From Nostoc linckia z4 (GTDB taxonomy: Bacteria > Cyanobacteriota > Cyanobacteriia > Cyanobacteriales > Nostocaceae), in the NCBI RefSeq assembly GCF_002608075.1, contig NZ_LAHA01000007.1, positions 10,972 to 74,138 of the forward strand: a stretch of DNA of 63,167 nucleotides, read 5' to 3'. Below are positions 36,054 to 44,760 of the stretch, one piece after another. A program made the position numbers and the translations under genes. The notes beneath the pieces are model-generated. The model made no database searches and was not told the DNA's origin. It saw only the letters and a program-made list of their open reading frames with translations. The number at the start of each line of letters is the position of its first letter. Within the stretch, counting starts at the first letter, position 1.

Positions 36054-37157
36054 TTACCAACAACGTCCAGAGCGACCACTGGCAAGACAAGGATTAGTAA
36101 TTGGAGGATTCTTTTTGCCAGTCGAAGAGTTATTAGGATTAGGTGTAGGCGTAGAATTGTTAGTTGAAGAGTTATCAGGATTAGGCGTAGGGTTAGAACT
36201 AGTAGTTGAAGAGTTATCAGGATTAGGCGTAGGGTTAGAACTAGTAGTTGAAGAATTATCAGGATTAGGCGTAGGGTTAGAACTAGTAGTTGAAGAATTA
36301 TCAGGATTAGGTGTAGGCGTAGAATTGTTAGTTGAAGAGTTATCAAGACTTGGCGCAGAGATAGAACTGGTAGTTGAAGAGTTATTGCTATTATTCGCAA
36401 AATTAGAACGTCCAGTGCCTAAGTTCTCTAAAGCTTGTTTAACAGCTGGAATTTCTTCAGCTTTTTTTAGAAAAGATTCAATAGCGATGCCTCCACCGTC
36501 TCGTTGATGAATACCTACCAAGCTACCATTTTTGTTAACTACAGCACCACCACTACCACCACCACTAGTCCAAACCCCATCATATTTTATCTGCATGACT
36601 GGACTCAAATTAGCATAACCATTAAATTTCCCAATCTTACAGAAAAACTTTACCTTTGCCTCATTTCCATCCTGGAACTTAGGCCAACCAGCCACATAAA
36701 CTATATCTTTTCCCAGCTGTAATTGTTTTGATTCTCCTAAAGGCAAAAAATCGGTAGTTAATGGAGTCTTTGATTCAAGTTGAATAATAGCTATATCATC
36801 AGATTTAGGAGAATTGTCTAATCGACGAAATTCTAGAGGATTATTATTACTATTTGGAAAATTTGCATAAACGTTAGTTGATGGGATATTACTAGTAAGA
36901 ACATGACCGACAGAAAAGGCATATAGAGTTTTATTATCTTGGGCAAATAAGACAGCAGTGCCATAAGGTGAAGGTTTTAATTGAAACCCTTCTGAGAAAT
37001 AGATAACCAGCAAATTTTTTTTCACACTTGCCTGAATTTCAGCAGGGCAAGTTGTTGTTTCTGTTTGTGAACTAGGTTGTGCCATCCCAATGTACGAATT
37101 GGAAAAAATAAAGGCACTACTGATTAATGCTGTGTGAATAATTAAACTTAATTTCAT
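36054..37157 (-). CDS. secreted trypsin-like serine protease with repeat tail and C-terminal Cys motif
   Basis: 367 residues. Signal peptide 1-26 (MAQ end). The S1-type protease domain occupies about 37-250 with an intact triad: His85 (SVGHVLT), Asp121 (SDDIAIIQL), Ser202 (GGGSGGAVV). Then a tail of 14-residue NSSTTSSNPTPNPD repeats encoded by 42-bp DNA repeats, and the very end CLASGRSGRCW. The tail looks like a flexible spacer carrying a two-Cys cap. Similar ends (GxxG[L/R]C) close three other proteins of this island. The 51-bp gap to the upstream double protease suggests one operon. The protease target is unknown. Confidence 0.85.
   Translation of the reverse strand: MKLSLIIHTALISSAFIFSNSYIGMAQPSSQTETTTCPAEIQASVKKNLLVIYFSEGFQLKPSPYGTAVLFAQDNKTLYAFSVGHVLTSNIPSTNVYANFPNSNNNPLEFRRLDNSPKSDDIAIIQLESKTPLTTDFLPLGESKQLQLGKDIVYVAGWPKFQDGNEAKVKFFCKIGKFNGYANLSPVMQIKYDGVWTSGGGSGGAVVNKNGSLVGIHQRDGGGIAIESFLKKAEEIPAVKQALENLGTGRSNFANNSNNSSTTSSISAPSLDNSSTNNSTPTPNPDNSSTTSSNPTPNPDNSSTTSSNPTPNPDNSSTTSSNPTPNPDNSSTNNSTPTPNPNNSSTGKKNPPITNPCLASGRSGRCW
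36120..36350 (-). repeat. 42-bp coding tandem repeats
   Basis: About five copies of a 42-bp unit containing GAGTTATCAGGATTAGGCGT encode the NSSTTSSNPTPNPD repeat. Some copies are identical, so copy number may vary between strains. No spacers, hence not a CRISPR array. Confidence 0.8.
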
Positions 37158-37207
37158 ATTTCAGTCTTCTTTTACCAAGTTTTTTTACATCGAGTTGTTA
37201 GTCAATT

Positions 37208-38695
37208 TTAGTTTGACATCAAAACTTCTGGAGGAACCATTTTGAGAAAGTCATTTAGAGGAATTACATCTCCTGTTGAGGAATGAATCCCAATTAAATT
37301 GCCTGATTCATCAAGTATAATCCCGCTGCTGAGATTAATAGAATTGTTGTACATTAGTTTGGCTTCATTTTGCGAATTTACTACTTTTGTTAGTTTGCTT
37401 GGAGTTATATTCAATTGAATAGTTTTACCTAGAATAGTCGCACCAATTATATAAATAGAAGATTCTGGAGTTAAAGTATTGGGACTATAAGAATATCTTA
37501 TAAATGGAACTTGATAATTTATAGAACTACTGAATTGTAATAAAGCTAATTTTAAATCGGGTCGGTTGCTAATAATCTTAGCTGGATATTGTTTTGTATC
37601 TAATTGATTATAAGTTCCTACTTCATAATAATCCTGAGTAAAAACCACATTAGAATTAGTTAAAACATAGTAAATTCCACCATGTTTTTTAGCAATTATA
37701 ACTCCAGTACCAGAAAATTTAGTGGAGTCTGACAAGCTAGGTCTAATAATTTTGACTGTAATTTGTGCTGCTAATTTTTGTATATTTTCATTAGAAGCCT
37801 GCGATCCCAAAACCACAGGAGTTTTGATAGTTGTTGGTAGTGGGATACTAGTAACATTGTTACTATCTCTTTTTAAAGATAAAAACTGTAAGTCACGATG
37901 ATTAACAATTGTTTGAATGGGAATTGCCCAACTTGAAGATTTTAAGACTTCTAGAGGTTCCGGAACTTGGGTTCCATCTCTATATAAATAGAGATTGCGG
38001 TTCACAAAAATGGCGGGTCTACCTTTACCATTAATACCAACGACTTTACCTTGTTCATTAAACAGTGGCCCTCCGCTCATCCCGTTTTGAACCTCTAGGT
38101 AATACCCCAATTGATAACCTTGTTTCATCGGCGCTTTAAGTTGAAGAGAAACATCTGCTAAGGAGGTGCAGAAAATGTTTCCTCTTTTGTGAGGGGGATT
38201 AGGAGTCATCGGAAAACCAGCAGCCAAAACTTTTTGTCCTTGTCTCCATTGTTCAATTTCAGCTGTTTGGTAGGATATTAAAGGGCTATTAAATTGTAAA
38301 ATAGCTAAATCTAAATCGTTTTCAGCAGAACTATTTTTGCTAAAGATTTTGGAGACATTAGCTTCATAGGTCTGGTAATTGTTGCCGTCAAAAACTTGGA
38401 TAGGGTAGCTTTTTTTATTCCCTTTGAGGACATGTCTATTTGTTAGGATGTAATAAACCGTACCTCGCTTTTGAATTAAAATACCTGAACCCCAAAATTC
38501 TCCATCTAATATTCTGACGGTATTTATTTTTGCAAGTTTACACAAGTTGCTCTCAGATAGAGGAATAGATGACTTCTGAGTTAAACTAAGCTGAAAAATA
38601 ATTTGAGCTAATACAAGAAAATTAGGAGTTTCAATTAGTCGCATAAGTAACACGCTACTAAGTCCAACTCCTAATATGAATAAACGCCAGTTCAT
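37208..38695 (-). CDS. tandem trypsin-like protease / pseudoprotease, exported
   Basis: 495 residues. N-terminal hydrophobic signal (about 4-31). The first trypsin-like domain (about 55-265) has a full triad: His88 (LTNRHVL), Asp129 (DLDLAIL), Ser207 (GMSGGPL). The second copy (about 305-490) aligns segment by segment, but His is Asn349 (LTNSNVV), the Asp position is Lys382 (DLKLALL), and the Ser region reads NLSSGII. The second domain is thus predicted inactive and may bind a ligand or regulate the first. It lies between the COP23 gene and the second protease gene on the same strand. No C-terminal Cys motif. Confidence 0.85.
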   Translation of the reverse strand: MNWRLFILGVGLSSVLLMRLIETPNFLVLAQIIFQLSLTQKSSIPLSESNLCKLAKINTVRILDGEFWGSGILIQKRGTVYYILTNRHVLKGNKKSYPIQVFDGNNYQTYEANVSKIFSKNSSAENDLDLAILQFNSPLISYQTAEIEQWRQGQKVLAAGFPMTPNPPHKRGNIFCTSLADVSLQLKAPMKQGYQLGYYLEVQNGMSGGPLFNEQGKVVGINGKGRPAIFVNRNLYLYRDGTQVPEPLEVLKSSSWAIPIQTIVNHRDLQFLSLKRDSNNVTSIPLPTTIKTPVVLGSQASNENIQKLAAQITVKIIRPSLSDSTKFSGTGVIIAKKHGGIYYVLTNSNVVFTQDYYEVGTYNQLDTKQYPAKIISNRPDLKLALLQFSSSINYQVPFIRYSYSPNTLTPESSIYIIGATILGKTIQLNITPSKLTKVVNSQNEAKLMYNNSINLSSGIILDESGNLIGIHSSTGDVIPLNDFLKMVPPEVLMSN

Positions 38696-38788
38696 TTTTT
38701 GATTTGTTTACAGGATATGTTCATTTGTTCAATCTATACCTGATGTTAATTCCAACCAAATTAGGGTGATAGTTTTACTTAAGAATAG

Positions 38789-39415
38789 TTAGTTGGATCT
38801 TCGGCAAAGTCCGTTTCTCCCCCTTATACAACCACCGTCATAGGTGGAAGGTTCTTTAGGTCGGAGATTTTGGTTCATTTTGAAAACATCAATGATAAGA
38901 AACCCTTCTCTCATTTTTGTCAATCCTCCTGATTCTAGTAGTTCTCGTGTCGTTCTTTCTTCGGTTTGAGCCGCAATTTGCTCGATCGCTGGTTGGGCAT
39001 CTTTTCGTGATTTGAGAGTATATAGTATTTGTCTATCAGGACACGTAATAGGTTTGCTTGTCTGAACTCTTGAGGCACACAGAACAGGTAGCCCAGCTTG
39101 AGCAGCATCCGAGCCAGAGGTACCAGGAACAATAAAATTCAAGTTGTTATCTTGCCTATTCTGCTCAAATTTTTGGGAAACCTTCTGACAACGTTCCTGA
39201 GGTGTTGCAACCTTAGAAAAGTAATTAGATACCCACAATATAAATACTAGTTCGCTAGTACCAGATTGATAAATGGTGGCTGGATCTTTACCACTAGTCC
39301 CACAATAGTAATACCCTGGTATACTTTGAGCCGTGCTGGTTTGGGTAACAATCGCAAGGCTACCGAAGGCCACAGCGATCGCAGTTATTTTTCGTGTAAT
39401 AAATTTAAGTCTCAT
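38789..39415 (-). CDS. COP23-domain secreted protein with C-terminal Cys motif
   Basis: 208 residues. Signal peptide 1-30 (STAQS end). The COP23-like domain (about 33-160) begins YYYCGTSGKDPATIY and contains WVSNYFSKVATPQERCQKVSQKFE, NFIVPGTSG, VLCASR and ITCPDRQILYTLK. COP23 was named for a peripheral membrane protein with circadian abundance in a unicellular cyanobacterium; its biochemical role is unknown. The protein ends GGCIRGRNGLCRRSN, the GxxG[L/R]C tail shared with three neighbours. It likely acts in the periplasm or cell envelope with the proteases beside it. Confidence 0.82.
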   Translation of the reverse strand: MRLKFITRKITAIAVAFGSLAIVTQTSTAQSIPGYYYCGTSGKDPATIYQSGTSELVFILWVSNYFSKVATPQERCQKVSQKFEQNRQDNNLNFIVPGTSGSDAAQAGLPVLCASRVQTSKPITCPDRQILYTLKSRKDAQPAIEQIAAQTEERTTRELLESGGLTKMREGFLIIDVFKMNQNLRPKEPSTYDGGCIRGRNGLCRRSN

Positions 39416-39565
39416 CGTTTACTCAATGCTCCTATGGAAATCAAATAGAAAGCTGCAAGAGCTTGAGTCTATTTTCGGTTACAAATCACCAAATTTAATG
39501 ATTTTTGCATATAATTCACGTATTTTTTATAAAAACTCTAATTGATATTTTTCTCCGGACGAAAA

Positions 39566-39811
39566 TTATTTTTTACACAAACCGAGAACCCCTCTTGAAC
39601 AGTCAAATGGAGTTGTATAAGGCTTAAATGTCCGCCAATAACTAGCAATAAGAGCTAGACAAGCAGCCACAGCACTTACAACAACTGATACTAAAGTAAT
39701 GTATACAACCACTGGCCGCTCTGAGGGTTTAAGATTTCGGGACATTTTCATTCGCTTCAGCAATTTCAGCGATACTTTATGATTGATATTATACGGTTTA
39801 TATATACGCAT
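39566..39811 (-). CDS. 81-residue single-pass membrane protein with C-terminal Cys motif
   Basis: Basic N-terminus (several Lys/Arg in residues 1-32), one membrane helix (about 34-58, VVVYITLVSVVVSAVAACLALIA) and a short tail ending FDCSRGVLGLCKK. The positive-inside rule puts the N-terminus in the cytoplasm and the Cys tail in the periplasm. It lies on the same strand as the island, downstream of a terminator, so it may have its own promoter. No known family recognised. Support for reality: the membrane helix and a tail matching the ends of three neighbouring proteins. Confidence 0.7.
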   Translation of the reverse strand: MRIYKPYNINHKVSLKLLKRMKMSRNLKPSERPVVVYITLVSVVVSAVAACLALIASYWRTFKPYTTPFDCSRGVLGLCKK

Positions 39812-39925
39812 TAGTGAAATTTACATTACACTTTTTGAAATATTTTATTAAGTATTTTTAACTACGATTAAGTATTTTATTTATCATAATTCAAATTTAA
39901 AAATCTTGTCCTACGAGTGTGAATG

Positions 39926-39960
39926 TAAAAACCCCGCTCTGCAAGAGTGTAGAGCGGGGT
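39926..39960 (-). terminator. rho-independent terminator after the Zn-ribbon membrane protein gene
   Basis: Perfect 10-bp stem ACCCCGCTCT / AGAGCGGGGT (39931-39940, 39951-39960) with a 10-nt loop; on the minus strand it is followed by TTTTA. It ends the 43860-40091 transcript. Confidence 0.8.
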
Positions 39961-40090
39961 AGTTAGTAGTTATATGTAAATACAGCGTGAGTTCGGGTTT
40001 TTTTCTTGCTCAAGGACTACTCAAGTCAAGTAGCTTAATAGGTAAATTTATAGAAAGCCAAAGATATTAAGCTATGCGTAGTACTTCAAA

Positions 40091-40996
40091 TTAAGGTAGG
40101 CATAGACCTGTAGCGCCAATACCATCTCCAGTTGCACATTTTTTGCGAATATCTGTAATTTCATTATTGATTCGTCCAATTTGGCGATCGCATTTTTCAA
40201 TTTGCTCCTTTCCTGGCTCCAAAATCAAAGATTTAGAGTAATCTAAAATAATTCTATTAAGTTTTTCTAACGCTAGATCGTATTCAGCTTTAATTTTGTT
40301 TAGTTGTGAAATCCGTCTAGTTTGACCCTGTTGAAATTGTTCTAAGGCTTGATCTGCTGTATTCACTACGATCGCAGCTTCATTCAATAACTTTTGAGCT
40401 TTTTGTTCGTAGTCTAAACGTTTTTCTAAATTGCTCAATAGACTCCTATAAGAAGATAAATGCTCCTGTAACTTCACCGCAAGAGCGTTAGTAGCAGAAA
40501 TTGACTCTAGAGTATTTATTGCCTTCTTCAAAACACTTTCTGATTCCTGAAGATCCTTAATACTTTTAGCATTGTCCATCAGTTTAATTGCTATTTGAGC
40601 AAAACCTTCTGCTTGAGTCAGTTGTTCTTGTACCTGTACTTTGCCTGTAGGTGTGGGTGTAGGTGTGGGTGTAGGTGTGGGTGTAGGTGTAGGTGTGGGT
40701 GTAGGTATTGTAGGTGTGGGTATGGGTGGCGGAGGTGGTGGCGGAGGCGGAGGCGGTGGTAGTATTGAGGTAATTCTACTCAATAGGAAAATTCCAAATA
40801 CTGCACATAAACTAATAACGACATAAACTATTATCGCTGCTTGATTCCATGCTCTAATTTGCTTAACATCTCCCTTGCATTTAGGACAGGTGGTTGTATC
40901 TCCTAAATCTTCTTTTGCAACAAATTTAGGACAGTCATGTTCAGCGTCTCCTTTACATACAGTTTTAACAATTGGTCTTAAGTGGAGAAATTTCAT
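40091..40996 (-). CDS. Zn-ribbon, single-pass membrane protein with Pro-rich stalk, coiled coil and C-terminal Cys motif
   Basis: About 301 residues. Order: a zinc-ribbon-like N-terminus with paired Cys (CKGDAEHDCP and CPKC); one membrane helix (AAIIVYVVISLCAVFGIFLL); a run of 12 Pro followed by about ten Pro-Thr pairs; a long helical, Gln/Leu-rich coiled coil (about 130-285); and the tail KKCATGDGIGATGLCLP. Topology should be N-in, so stalk, coil and Cys tail are periplasmic. The frame opens with TTG at 41005 overlapping the upstream stop; ATG at 40996, 5 bp after that stop, is preferred. Tight coupling to the tubulin-like gene suggests the two proteins work together across the membrane. Confidence 0.8.
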   Translation of the reverse strand: MKFLHLRPIVKTVCKGDAEHDCPKFVAKEDLGDTTTCPKCKGDVKQIRAWNQAAIIVYVVISLCAVFGIFLLSRITSILPPPPPPPPPPPPIPTPTIPTPTPTPTPTPTPTPTPTPTGKVQVQEQLTQAEGFAQIAIKLMDNAKSIKDLQESESVLKKAINTLESISATNALAVKLQEHLSSYRSLLSNLEKRLDYEQKAQKLLNEAAIVVNTADQALEQFQQGQTRRISQLNKIKAEYDLALEKLNRIILDYSKSLILEPGKEQIEKCDRQIGRINNEITDIRKKCATGDGIGATGLCLP

Positions 40997-41001
40997 TTTA
41001 T

Positions 41002-43860
41002 TCAAAACTCTTTGCGTAAATAAATTACAACACGATTAGCTATTTTTTGATATTTCTGATATACAGAACTGTCTCTTCCATATTCTTGAAAACGTTCGCC
41101 AACACAAATTTTAAGTTGATTCTCTATTTTTTGTAAAACTTCATAATTAAGACGTGCATCCTGACATTTTTTCATGAATTTATCTGTTAATAACTCACGA
41201 GCAGTTCTAACTTGTTCGTTAATAGGATGATTGGCAATAGAATCATTTATAAAAATTGTAAAAACCTCATCCCATTGGTATCCTAGTACATAAGATTGAA
41301 TTCCAATCAGCCCATCTTGTTCAAATTCATAGCGAATTTCATTTCTATTAGTTTGTTGATTTTTGATAAAACTTATCCAACCAAACGCGCGAGCTAGAAC
41401 AAAAACTTCTTCAGCATTTTGAATTTGTTGCTGTTGCTGTTGTGTTAGCAGATAAAGATTATACAGATTAGGCACAACTTTTTTATCAATATGTAATGCC
41501 TGTTGATGCGGGTAACTTTCATAACGCTGCTTTAAAGTTGATAAACATTCGATAAAACGTAGAGGAAAGGCTTTCTTTTCTTGCAAAAAAGTAATTCTAT
41601 TTCCATCATTAGCGTTATGAGTTTGATAAACTCCCACAGATTTTATATCGTCTATTACTACAAGATGGTTAGGACGGCCTTCATGTCCGATTTGTCCTTG
41701 ATTCTTATCTAGATTGGGAACACTTATAATCTCAACCGATGTTGGAACTATTTGCGTATCAAGCTGTACTTCTGACGGAGCAAATTTCAGAAAAGATGTA
41801 GATAATCTTTTAACATCATTTAAAATTTGCTGGCGTTCTTCGCTGTTAGGATATTGATTAATAAATTTATCATAGAGTGTAAATTTACTGACGTTTGCTG
41901 GAAAAGTTTCGCTGCATACCCAATCATAAGCCGTTTGATACAAAAATCTTTCTAGATTGTGTTGTTTAATTATTTGCGTCAAATCTAAATCTTGTTGTCC
42001 TAGATTAATCCGAATCCGATTTTCGATTTCAGATTTGATAGTTTGATTATTGACTTGATTAGTTAGCTCTTCTAAGCCTATTTCATTAAAGATAACTTTA
42101 CCGTTTTCTTGAGTTCCCTTACTTAATTGTTCTAGTAAATCTTTTAATATGCCATTGAGTTTATTGAGTAGTTGCTCGGCTAGATTTTTCCAGGTTCCTA
42201 AATCTTCTTGAATTTTATCGATTTCAGGAATTATTTTCCCTAAAAAATTTAATGCGTATTTATTAGCTTTCAGACCCGCAAGGGTTATTAAATAATCTTT
42301 AAGTTTATCACTAATCTCCTTACGATCTTGCTGAAAAGTCAGATATAAAAGGCCAACTTCCCTTTTTTTAACTGCGTCAAGAACTTTAGCTAAATTTTGC
42401 CTGCTTCTGGTAACTCTTTGCTCGTATCTATCATTAGATTGTTCGCCCAATCTAGCTTTAAATTCATCTATTATTAGCTTTAATTCCGATATAAATTTTT
42501 CAGTATATTCGATGCCAAAATCAGGATTAATTAAATAACTTGTTATCTTTTCTCTGGTGAGATTAACTGCAACTTCAACCGCTCCTTTAGCATCTTTATC
42601 TAGTTGTTGATAAAAATTAACTATGCCTATTCCTCTAAATTTTTCTTCTATATTTGTACGGATTATCTCAGTATTATCTCCTAATTTTCTTGCAGCAATT
42701 CCACTTAATTCTCTATCTATTTGGTTATTTATTTCAACTTCATAGTTAAAATAACTCTTATTTCCAAAAGGATCGCTATCTCCCAGCAAATGAGAGAGAG
42801 AAAGACGAATGCTATCTAGCTCAGTTTTTACTCGTTCATTAATATTTTTGGGATAATTTGTTTCAGCAGTCCAAGAAAAGACAACAATTGTAGCAAGTTT
42901 ATAAGCTAAACACTTATAAATTGCTTCTCTAGGATAGCTAACAGTTGAAATGCCAAATGTTGAAAAATAAGAAGCGTGTTGATCTCCTGTTACTGGATCT
43001 CTTTTTAGATTTCCTAATGATGGGTTGTCCATAATAGCATCAACCCGATCTGCTGCTTCTCCACCTTGAATGTTTAAAAAGAGTCTCTGAGCAATTAATA
43101 GGGGTAAACTAGCCAAGTCAATAACTGTACCATCAGAATTGCGAGGTTCTAAAAGATAGCAATTATTATAGGGAACTTTCTCTGGTGCAAATGGATAATA
43201 ATTTAGTTCTTTTAAGGCAGCATAAGCATTAGAATGATAACGTTCATGCCAACCTGTGATTGCAAGAGGTGGAATGACAAAAAAACCATAAAATTTATTT
43301 TGGTTATTCCCTTTTTGGTATAAATGCCAATTTTCTAAATCCCAAGAAAAAGGTAAAAACATACCACTTCCTGTTCCACCACTTAGTCCACAAATGAGAT
43401 AAAATCTCCAATCTGTCAATTCTCTATGAGAGTGATTTAAAGCGTCATAGCAATTAGTACAAGCCTGTTGTACTCTTTGTTTATTTTCACTAAATTCATA
43501 AATCAGTCTGCCATAGGCACGAATACCTTTAGCTCCATTACCAGGTTCACCGATGTAATTACTAATAGTTGGAAGCCAAGCATCAATATCTGGATAATTT
43601 ACTGAATTCTGTACTAATGGGCCAAGACGATCCCCTGTGATAATTATTTTTTCAGCAGGTGTCAAACTAATATTTTTACCTAGTACCGACCAATTATGTC
43701 GAGTAATATCATTAATATCTGTATCTATATAAAGAAATTTAACTGCTGATACTTCTGATGCTTGTAATCCCTGTTCATAGCGTTCTACAATCAGCCTACG
43801 AATTTCACGAATCGCTGTCAGTCCTGTTCCACCAATGCCAATAATGAGCGTTTTTTTCAT
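41002..43860 (-). CDS. tubulin-like (Tubulin_2) GTPase domain protein
   Basis: 952 residues, no signal or membrane segment. The N-terminal 400 residues form a tubulin/FtsZ-like nucleotide domain: strand 1 with MKKTLIIGIGGTGLTAIRE, then FLYIDTD, and the tubulin-type phosphate loop LICGLSGGTGSGMF near residue 160, followed by FYGFFVIPPLA and a Leu/Asn segment. The remaining about 550 residues are mostly helical with coiled-coil stretches (Lys/Glu/Gln rich). Members are known as large tubulin-like proteins of unclear function in bacteria. First gene of the leftward island. It overlaps the next gene's frame and probably shares its transcript. Likely cytoplasmic partner of the Zn-ribbon membrane protein. 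Confidence 0.82.
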   Translation of the reverse strand: MKKTLIIGIGGTGLTAIREIRRLIVERYEQGLQASEVSAVKFLYIDTDINDITRHNWSVLGKNISLTPAEKIIITGDRLGPLVQNSVNYPDIDAWLPTISNYIGEPGNGAKGIRAYGRLIYEFSENKQRVQQACTNCYDALNHSHRELTDWRFYLICGLSGGTGSGMFLPFSWDLENWHLYQKGNNQNKFYGFFVIPPLAITGWHERYHSNAYAALKELNYYPFAPEKVPYNNCYLLEPRNSDGTVIDLASLPLLIAQRLFLNIQGGEAADRVDAIMDNPSLGNLKRDPVTGDQHASYFSTFGISTVSYPREAIYKCLAYKLATIVVFSWTAETNYPKNINERVKTELDSIRLSLSHLLGDSDPFGNKSYFNYEVEINNQIDRELSGIAARKLGDNTEIIRTNIEEKFRGIGIVNFYQQLDKDAKGAVEVAVNLTREKITSYLINPDFGIEYTEKFISELKLIIDEFKARLGEQSNDRYEQRVTRSRQNLAKVLDAVKKREVGLLYLTFQQDRKEISDKLKDYLITLAGLKANKYALNFLGKIIPEIDKIQEDLGTWKNLAEQLLNKLNGILKDLLEQLSKGTQENGKVIFNEIGLEELTNQVNNQTIKSEIENRIRINLGQQDLDLTQIIKQHNLERFLYQTAYDWVCSETFPANVSKFTLYDKFINQYPNSEERQQILNDVKRLSTSFLKFAPSEVQLDTQIVPTSVEIISVPNLDKNQGQIGHEGRPNHLVVIDDIKSVGVYQTHNANDGNRITFLQEKKAFPLRFIECLSTLKQRYESYPHQQALHIDKKVVPNLYNLYLLTQQQQQQIQNAEEVFVLARAFGWISFIKNQQTNRNEIRYEFEQDGLIGIQSYVLGYQWDEVFTIFINDSIANHPINEQVRTARELLTDKFMKKCQDARLNYEVLQKIENQLKICVGERFQEYGRDSSVYQKYQKIANRVVIYLRKEF

Positions 43861-44450
43861 AATTTATCACTAATTAGTAGAGTCTTAGGTTAGCTGTTGC
43901 AAATGCTGAAAAGGCTTTCGAGGATAAAGTTCACCTTTAGTATGAACTGAGGCGCAATATCAAAATGTGTGGACTAGAGTTACTGTCCACATTTATAGAT
44001 TGGTATTTAAAACAGTCTTTATTCGGCAATCACACAACCAAATTAATACATCATTATTATGGGGTCAATAGACTGCTACTATTATTCACCTATAGTTCAT
44101 AGTTCAAGGTTGCTTTGTAACACTGTTTGGTGTAGAAAATAAATAAAATTTTAGACTCCAAGTATCTCAAAGCCTTGATAAATCGTCAGTAGTTCAGGGC
44201 GATTAAAAAATAAAGTTTTAGAATTGAGGGTAACTCTGACTAGACAACCATAACTCAAAAATCTAGAAGTATGGAAAAACCACAAGGTTGCAAGTGGCCT
44301 TTGAGATACGTAGAGACCAAACAAAAGGCTTACCGTAGGGCAAGCCAATAAGAAGTCGAGAAATTGGATGATTTATTGTTTTGAGTTCCCTAACGCTCTT
44401 TCATCACTCTCTCTAGAGAAAAAAGCAATAATCCTTACTAAACAGGACTT
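43861..44450. other. intergenic upstream of the tubulin-like gene
   Basis: Holds the island promoter region and no convincing gene. A 65-codon frame at 44151-44348 (minus) lacks coding features and was not accepted. Confidence 0.4.
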
Positions 44451-44581
44451 ATATCATGTCCGCTTGATTACTTATTAAACCCGAAAAACCCCAAAGAGCC
44501 AAAGCTACGCTTTGTCTCCCCTTAGCAAGGGGTGGGGTGCAATGGCTGTGGGAATCATAACTAATTATGCGGACATGATAT
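44451..44581. repeat. 131-bp element with ATATCATGTCCGC / GCGGACATGATAT ends
   Basis: Perfect 13-bp terminal inverted repeats. The interior includes GCAATGGCTGTGGGAATCAT, also present in the 20315-20378 copy. MITE-like, non-coding. Confidence 0.75.
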
Positions 44582-44760
44582 TACAGCCAAAAGAAATAAT
44601 TTTAGCCATAATATTAGAAAATAAAGCTCCAAACCCAGTTTATGTCTGTAGTTGAAAACTTAGCTGAGATTTTTATTTGACCAGAGTGATTTAAAAGCGC
44701 TAAGCTCAATCTACAAAAAAATGATGAAGGTTTTGGTGGGTGCTAAGTTCAATATTTTGT

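Noticed and set aside
36120..36350. Possible CRISPR-like array
   Set aside because: Units are contiguous, have no unique spacers and are in frame with a protein.
36115..36507. 130-codon + strand frame opposite the protease tail
   Set aside because: Antisense reading of the 42-bp repeats; the minus frame has signal peptide, triad and conserved tail.
40641..40826. Frame rich in Gly/Val opposite the polyproline stalk
   Set aside because: Pure antisense shadow of the Pro-Thr repeats of the Zn-ribbon membrane protein.
44151..44348. 65-codon minus frame upstream of the 131-bp element
   Set aside because: No ribosome site, no recognisable domain and composition like surrounding non-coding DNA.
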